DNA of 64,000 nucleotides from Nocardia anaemiae NBRC 100462 (GTDB lineage: Bacteria > Actinomycetota > Actinomycetes > Mycobacteriales > Mycobacteriaceae), in the NCBI RefSeq assembly GCF_001612725.1, contig NZ_BDAZ01000045.1:1-64000 (forward strand), read 5' to 3'. Below the pieces are notes generated by a model, which worked only from the letters and a program-made list of their open reading frames with translations, was not told where the DNA came from and made no database searches. The position numbers and the translations under genes were made by a program. Below, piece by piece: positions 59,384 to 64,000 of this stretch; the first letter of the stretch is position 1, and each line of letters starts with the position of its first letter.

Positions 59384-59839
59384 TCAACCGCAGACGATCC
59401 AGCGGTCTTGTGAGCGGGTCAGATTCCAGGTCGCCGGGGTCTCCCGCCCGTCGATGGCGATGGTCACCGTCGCCTTGGCCTTATCGCCGTCGACCATCGC
59501 ATTCTCAATCTTGGTCACCTTGATCGACTTTCCGGCCGCGGCCCCGCCGAACTGACCGGCGAGCGGCGTCTTGCTCTCGTCGAATCCCGAACACGCCACG
59601 CCGGGCGGCGGCGTGTTGTCGGTGGTGGCGCGGGCCTCCGCATAGCGCTGCACCGCCGCCGCGATCTTGTCCGATTCTGTGACATTTTTCTCAGCGGGCG
59701 AGAGCACCGCACCGAGCACGATCGCGAGCAGCACGACAGCGGCGAAGACGGCCGCCGCGATGAACGGCGCGATGGAGCGACGATCGGTCTGATCGACCTC
59801 GATTACGGGTTCTTCATCGGCGCCCTGCTGCTCTGTCAT
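59384..59839 (-). CDS. Hypothetical membrane-anchored protein
   Basis: 151 residues: short acidic cytoplasmic part (MTEQQGADEEPVIEVDQTD), one membrane span (FIAAAVFAAVVLLAIVLGAVLSP), and an extracytoplasmic part with two Cys (VACSGF, WIVCG) that could form a disulfide and KIENAMVDGDKAKATVTIAIDG, like small secreted domains of the DUF4878/NTF2 type. Function unknown. ATG 59839; the longer frame to 60058 lacks any start support. Confidence 0.75.
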   Translation of the reverse strand: MTEQQGADEEPVIEVDQTDRRSIAPFIAAAVFAAVVLLAIVLGAVLSPAEKNVTESDKIAAAVQRYAEARATTDNTPPPGVACSGFDESKTPLAGQFGGAAAGKSIKVTKIENAMVDGDKAKATVTIAIDGRETPATWNLTRSQDRWIVCG

Positions 59840-60083
59840 GGGTCGATCATCCCTGGTGGGCGGTGGTATCCGGCATTCGGCCCCGATACCGGCGACGCAC
59901 GGATCCGATAGAAGCCCGCAGAGCGGGTAGTCACGGGTAGGTGGACCGGGGCAGCAAACACCCGGTGTACGCACCGCCGCAGGGTGCGCGCAGTGCCACC
60001 GATAGAATCGCCAGACTGCGGCGTGGCTGTCATAGCCGAGATGGCCGCCTGTTCGCATCGGCAGATGCGATCGAGAGGGTGCG

Positions 60084-60102
60084 TCTAGTTAGCCTAAGCT
60101 AA
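60084..60102. promoter_or_regulatory. IdeR/DtxR-like iron box before fprA
   Basis: TCTAGTTAGCCTAAGCTAA matches 15 of 19 bases of the IdeR consensus TTAGGTTAGCCTAACCTAA by eye; TTAGC and GCTAA are its best arms. It lies 44 bases before fprA. Otherwise 59840-60134 shows no gene. Confidence 0.55.
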
Positions 60103-60146
60103 GACTGACGCCGTTAATTGTTTCGACCATAAGGGTGCGCGTAAAG

Positions 60147-61535
60147 ATGACCGAAGACAGTGCAGCGACTCGCCCGCTTCGCATCGCGATCGTGGGCGCG
60201 GGACCGGCCGGTATCTACGCCGCCGACGCGTTGATGAAGTCCGATGCCGAGGTGAGCATCGACCTGTACGAGCGCATGCCCGCGCCGTTCGGGTTGATCC
60301 GCTACGGCGTCGCGCCGGACCATCCGCGCATCAAGGGCATCATCACCGCCCTGCACAAGGTGCTGGACAAGCCGCAGGTCCGCCTGCTCGGCAATATCGA
60401 CTACGGCACCGACATCACCCTCGACGATCTGCGCACGTTCTACGACGCGGTGATCTTCTCCACCGGCGCCAACGCCGACCGCGCGCTGCCGATCCCGGGC
60501 ATCGACCTGGACGGCAGCTACGGCGCAGCGGACTTCGTCTCCTGGTACGACGGCCATCCGGACGTGCCGCGCACCTGGCCGCTGGAGGCGGAGAAGGTCG
60601 CGGTCCTCGGCGTCGGCAATGTCGCGCTCGACGTGGCGCGGGTGCTGGCCAAGACCGGCGACGAACTGTTGCCGACCGAGATCCCGCCGAACGTCTACAA
60701 CGGCCTGAAGGCCAATAAGGCGATCGAGGTGCACGTCTTCGGGCGCCGCGGCCCGGCGCAGGCCAAGTTCACCCCGCTCGAGCTGCGCGAACTCGACCAT
60801 TCCCCGACCATCGAGGTCATCGTCGATCCCGAGGACATCGACTACGACGAGGGCTCCGAGGCCGCGCGTCGGCACTCCAAGCAGGTCGACATGATCGCCA
60901 ACACGCTGGAGCAGTGGGCCATCCGCGACGTCGGCAACCGTCCGCACAAGCTGTTCCTGCACTTCTTCGAATCCCCGGCCGAGATCCTCGGTGAGGACGG
61001 CAGGGTCGTTGGTCTGCGCACCGAGCGCACCCAGCTCGACGGCACCGGCAATGTCAAGGGCACAGGCGTGTTCAAGGACTGGGACGTCCAGGCCGTCTAC
61101 CGCGCCGTCGGCTACCTGTCGCAGAACCTCACCAACCTGCCGTTCGACGATCAGGCCGGTGTCATCCCGAACGAGGCCGGACGCGTCCTCGCCGACGAGG
61201 ACGCCGACGGTGCGGACCGCTATCTGCCCGCCACCTATGTCACCGGCTGGATCAAGCGGGGTCCGGTCGGCCTGATCGGCCACACCAAGGGCGACGCCAA
61301 CGAGACCGTGGCCTGCCTGCTCGACGACAGCGTGAACTTCACCCCGGCCGCCAAGCCGGAACTGGACGCGGTCACCGACTTCCTCGAGGGCAAGGGCATC
61401 CCGTTCACCACCTGGCAGGGCTGGTACCGCCTCGACGCGCACGAGCGCGCCCTCGGCGAGCCGGAGGGCCGCGAGCGCGTCAAGGTCGTCGAGCGCGAGG
61501 ACATGCTGCGCGCCAGCGAGCCGCACAAGGTCTAG
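60147..61535 (+). CDS. fprA: FprA, ferredoxin-NADP+ reductase (adrenodoxin reductase type)
   Basis: FAD enzyme that moves electrons from NADPH to ferredoxin, which can feed cytochrome P450s and other oxygenases. 462 residues: FAD site LRIAIVGAGPAGIYAADAL, NADP site VAVLGVGNVALDVARVL, then HVFGRRGPAQAKFTPLELREL and the end TTWQGWYRLDAHERALGEPEGRERVKV. I use ATG 60147 (AAGGG 11 bases upstream); GTG 60135 is in frame four codons earlier. An iron-box-like site precedes it. Confidence 0.93.
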   Translation: MTEDSAATRPLRIAIVGAGPAGIYAADALMKSDAEVSIDLYERMPAPFGLIRYGVAPDHPRIKGIITALHKVLDKPQVRLLGNIDYGTDITLDDLRTFYDAVIFSTGANADRALPIPGIDLDGSYGAADFVSWYDGHPDVPRTWPLEAEKVAVLGVGNVALDVARVLAKTGDELLPTEIPPNVYNGLKANKAIEVHVFGRRGPAQAKFTPLELRELDHSPTIEVIVDPEDIDYDEGSEAARRHSKQVDMIANTLEQWAIRDVGNRPHKLFLHFFESPAEILGEDGRVVGLRTERTQLDGTGNVKGTGVFKDWDVQAVYRAVGYLSQNLTNLPFDDQAGVIPNEAGRVLADEDADGADRYLPATYVTGWIKRGPVGLIGHTKGDANETVACLLDDSVNFTPAAKPELDAVTDFLEGKGIPFTTWQGWYRLDAHERALGEPEGRERVKVVEREDMLRASEPHKV

Positions 61536-61540
61536 GGCGA

Positions 61541-61575
61541 GTGCCGCAGGGGGTGAGCGTTACCTCCTGTGGTAC
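61541..61575 (+). terminator. Hairpin after fprA
   Basis: GTGCCGCAGG (61541-61550) pairs CCTGTGGTAC (61566-61575) with two G-U pairs; six bases past the stop, no strong T-run. Confidence 0.4.
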
Positions 61576-61620
61576 TCGACAAACCGACACGGCCGCGACG
61601 GCACGAAATCTGTCGGGTCC

Positions 61621-62526
61621 GTGGCAGCGGAAATTCCGTCACTGAGGCATTCTGTACAAGTGTTCGATGCCCATCTCCACATCTTCGACCCGCGGTTCCC
61701 GCTGGCCGAGAACGAGGGCTACCTGCCCGACCCGTTCACCATCTCCGATTATCGAAAGCGTATGTCGCGCTTCGATGTCGGCGGTGGCGCCGTGGTCAGC
61801 GGATCCTTCCAAGGCACCGATCAGACCTACCTGAGAGCGGCGCTGGCGGAGCTCGGCGAGGGGTGGGTCGGCGTCACCGCGCTGGACCCGGACACCACCG
61901 ACGAAGAGATCATCGAACTCGACCGGATCGGGGTGCGGGGGCTGCGGTTCAATGTCAAGCGCGCGGCCGCGGATATCACCGCGATGACGCTGCAGGCATT
62001 GCGTGCGCACGACCTCGTCGGCTGGCATGTCGAGGTGTATATCGACGGCACTATGCTCAGCTCGATGGAGCCGGTGATCTCGAAGCTGCCGGTGCTCTCC
62101 ATCGACCATCTCGGCATGTCCGAGGAGGGCCTGCCCTATCTGCTGGATCTGGTGGATCGCGGGGCGCGGGTGAAGGCGACAGGTTTCGGGCGCGTGCAGA
62201 TGAAGGTGTCCGACACGCTGCGCCGGATCCACGCGGTCAATCCCGAGGCGCTGATGTTCGGTACCGATCTGCCCGGCACCAGGGCCGGGCGGCCGTTCGA
62301 GGATTCCGATGTCGATCTGATCTGCGATGTGGTCGGCACCGATATGTTCAAGGTGCTGGAGGACAATGCGCGGGCGTTCTATCGACTGCCCGCCCGCGAA
62401 CGTGCGATTGCGGCCGATCCGATGCCGACGCTGCCGATCCACCGCACCGAACAGCCGACGTTGCCGCTGCGGCGCGATCAGCTACCCGAACCAGCGGATA
62501 CGATTCCATTCCCGATCATCGAGTGA
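61621..62526 (+). CDS. Amidohydrolase-superfamily (amidohydrolase 2) protein
   Basis: 301 residues of the metal-dependent TIM-barrel family: VFDAHLHIFDPRFPL holds the HxH metal ligands, DRIGVRGLRFNVK the middle barrel, DHLGMSEEGL the third His region, and FGTDLPGTRAG the final Asp. Hydrolase or decarboxylase activity cannot be told. GTG 61621 chosen; GTG 61660, just before FDAHLHIFD, is possible and closer to the domain start. Substrate unknown. Confidence 0.82.
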   Translation: MAAEIPSLRHSVQVFDAHLHIFDPRFPLAENEGYLPDPFTISDYRKRMSRFDVGGGAVVSGSFQGTDQTYLRAALAELGEGWVGVTALDPDTTDEEIIELDRIGVRGLRFNVKRAAADITAMTLQALRAHDLVGWHVEVYIDGTMLSSMEPVISKLPVLSIDHLGMSEEGLPYLLDLVDRGARVKATGFGRVQMKVSDTLRRIHAVNPEALMFGTDLPGTRAGRPFEDSDVDLICDVVGTDMFKVLEDNARAFYRLPARERAIAADPMPTLPIHRTEQPTLPLRRDQLPEPADTIPFPIIE

Positions 62527-62584
62527 GCGGGGCCGCAGCGTGTGATGCCCTTGGTAATGGGGCGGCGCGCACTGACGCTGACGA

Positions 62585-63067
62585 TCAGGCGATGATCGCG
62601 CCGATGACCCACACGCCCGTGGCCAACAGCGCACCGAAGAGCTCGATCAGCATCGATAATCCGACGCCTTTGAGCGCGTGAACCGTTGCCTGCCAAGCGG
62701 GTTGGTTGTCGCGGAGCCGCTGCAGCTCCGAAAGGTATACGCCGAGAACGAATCCCACGAACAACCCGACCACGGGGATGAGGAAGAAGCCCACGATTCC
62801 GAAGATCGCGCCGACGAACAGCGCGCGATTGGATACGCCCGCATCCTTCATCTTCCGCCCCGGCCAGGTGTATTTGATGACGCCGGACAGCACCAAGAAG
62901 GCTGTGCCGATGGCGACTACGATCCACGCCGTGGTGCCCCCGGTCATGAACGCCCACACCGCGATCGCCCCGAAGATCAGGATGGCCCCCGGCAGAATCG
63001 GGACGATGATCCCGACCAACCCGACCAGAATTACCAGGCCGACAACGACCTCACCCCAAGCTGACAC
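62585..63067 (-). CDS. DUF456 membrane protein
   Basis: 160 residues of four to five membrane segments: VVVGLVILVGLVGIIVPILPGAILIFGAIAVWAF, WIVVAIGTAFLVLSGVIKYTWPGRKMKDAGVSNRALFVGAIFGIVGFFLIPVVGLFVGFVLGVYL and a C-terminal span. Glycine- and proline-rich pattern fits DUF456. Function unknown; GTG 63067 start. Confidence 0.85.
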   Translation of the reverse strand: MSAWGEVVVGLVILVGLVGIIVPILPGAILIFGAIAVWAFMTGGTTAWIVVAIGTAFLVLSGVIKYTWPGRKMKDAGVSNRALFVGAIFGIVGFFLIPVVGLFVGFVLGVYLSELQRLRDNQPAWQATVHALKGVGLSMLIELFGALLATGVWVIGAIIA

Positions 63068-63196
63068 TGCCGGTCCCTCCGCTTTCCGCGTCTTGTCACG
63101 CTGCCAGGATTCTGGCCTACTCCCATGAATTCCCGCTATATGTGAGGCCGCTCACAGGTTGTCACAGCCGACGCGGGAGCGAGCGTCTCAGTGGGC

Positions 63197-63940
63197 ATGA
63201 CGAACACAGAACAGACCACAGTATTGATCACCGGAGCCAACAAGGGACTCGGTCTCGAAGCGGCGCGGCGGCTCGGGGAACAGGGGTGGACGGTATTCCT
63301 CGGCTCGCGCGACGAAGCTCGGGGACAGGCGGCCGCGGACAAGCTCGCCGCTGATGGGGTGAAGGTAGTCATGGTCCCGCTGAACGTGACCTCGGACGAG
63401 TCGGTGGCCGACGCGGTGCGGCTCGTTCGCAAGCACACCGACCGGCTGGATGTGCTGATCAATAACGCCGGTGCGCCAGGAAATATTGTCGCGCCCGCGG
63501 ACGCGACGGCTGACGAGATTCACTCCGTCTACGACACCAATGTGTACGGGCCGATTCGGGTCACGCATGCGTTTCTGCCACTGTTGCAGGCGGCGGACAA
63601 TCCGCGGGTGGTGATGGTGTCCAGCGGTGGCGGTTCGTTCGCGGTCGTGACCGATCCGGATCAGCCCGTCTCGAAGATGCACGAACTCGCCTACAGCTCG
63701 TCGAAAGCGGCGCTGAACATGATTACCGTGCGTTACGCCCAGGCGCTTCCGAAGATCAAGTTCAATGTCGCCACTCCCGGCGAGGTCGCGAATCGTAAGT
63801 TCGCCGCCACTGATATGAACAATCACACCGGCCAACTGACGGTCACCGAGGGGACCGACTCGATCGTCGAACTCGCGACGATCGACGCCGACGGCCCGAC
63901 CGGGATCTTCATCGACCGCCTCGGCCCTGTCGCCTGGTGA
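63197..63940 (+). CDS. Short-chain dehydrogenase/reductase
   Basis: 247 residues: NAD(P) site LITGANKGLGLEAARRLG, NNAG in LDVLINNAGAPG, catalytic Ser in VVMVSSGGGSF, and Tyr-x3-Lys in YSSSKAALNMI. Classical SDR; substrate unknown. Start ATG 63197; GTG 63191 is in frame two codons upstream. A hairpin terminator follows. Confidence 0.9.
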   Translation: MTNTEQTTVLITGANKGLGLEAARRLGEQGWTVFLGSRDEARGQAAADKLAADGVKVVMVPLNVTSDESVADAVRLVRKHTDRLDVLINNAGAPGNIVAPADATADEIHSVYDTNVYGPIRVTHAFLPLLQAADNPRVVMVSSGGGSFAVVTDPDQPVSKMHELAYSSSKAALNMITVRYAQALPKIKFNVATPGEVANRKFAATDMNNHTGQLTVTEGTDSIVELATIDADGPTGIFIDRLGPVAW

Positions 63941-63951
63941 GCGGCGTGGTG

Positions 63952-63977
63952 GCCCGTCCTCGGAACCGGGGACGGGC
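63952..63977 (+). terminator. Terminator after the SDR gene
   Basis: GCCCGTCCTCGG-AA-CCGGGGACGGGC, twelve-base arms with one mismatch, followed by ACTCGCCATTTT. Confidence 0.7.
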
Positions 63978-64000
63978 ACTCGCCATTTTCCCCGGTTGTG

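Overview
This 64 kb window is high-GC actinomycete chromosome, most likely from Nocardia or a close relative in the Mycobacteriales. The basis is the block carD-ispD-ispF-cysS-rlmB in the mycobacterial order, a KstR-controlled sterol catabolic gene set, a SAM-IV riboswitch before a rhodanese-metZ pair, several genes that look leaderless behind TAnnnT -10 boxes, and short hydrophobic families typical of the group. No rRNA, IS transposase, phage structural gene or CRISPR array was seen.

Layout. 0.3-4.8 kb: carD, isoprenoid genes ispDF, cysS, rlmB, a small membrane protein. 4.9-8.0 kb: a crotonase-fold protein without its catalytic glutamates, two copies of a 115-bp direct repeat, an acyl-CoA dehydrogenase, a membrane protein. 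8.1-10.8 kb: a metal ABC transporter behind a Zur-type box. 10.9-13.5 kb: an OtsB-GH15 fusion. 13.8-21.6 kb: kstR and a divergent sterol side-chain operon fadE34-fadE28-fadE29-chsH2-chsH1-ltp2. 21.7-24.5 kb: VapBC, Nudix, TetR and a ZapE/AFG1 ATPase. 24.6-28.9 kb: a MoxR/DUF58/DUF4129 operon. 28.9-36.2 kb: sterol ring genes kstD-hsd4B (minus) and a KstD-like flavoprotein with hsaE-hsaG-hsaF (plus). 44.8-50.0 kb: hsaA-hsaD-hsaC-hsaB facing kshA. Four KstR boxes lie in the promoters of these sterol units, so most of the pathway from side chain to propionyl/acetyl/pyruvyl products is under one regulator; mcr at 54.5 kb may feed the same pathway.

36.2-42.6 kb is the least ordinary part. It has two tandem copies of a 70-bp imperfect palindrome, two overlapping paralogous genes whose motifs resemble the 5Y-CAP and TOPRIM parts of Spo11/topoisomerase VI-A (one carries a zinc ribbon and a membrane hairpin), a small glycine/aspartate-tailed membrane protein, an asparagine-synthetase-like amide ligase lacking the glutaminase cysteine, a cupin-like partner, a third copy of the palindrome, a 34-codon ORF, and a tight six-gene tRNA array (Glu, Ile, Asp, Lys, Ser, Ser). 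A fourth palindrome lies at 53.1 kb.

42.6-44.8 kb is a TetR/MFS efflux pair. 50.0-57.3 kb holds a DUF985 cupin, ogt, a MocR regulator, a CoA-type Nudix hydrolase, a 19-bp degenerate tandem array, mcr, and TetR and MerR regulators with visible operators. 57.4-59.3 kb is the SAM-IV-controlled rhodanese-metZ operon ending in a previously hidden 52-aa cysteine-rich ORF. 59.4-64 kb holds a membrane protein, fprA behind an iron-box-like site, an amidohydrolase, DUF456 and an SDR.
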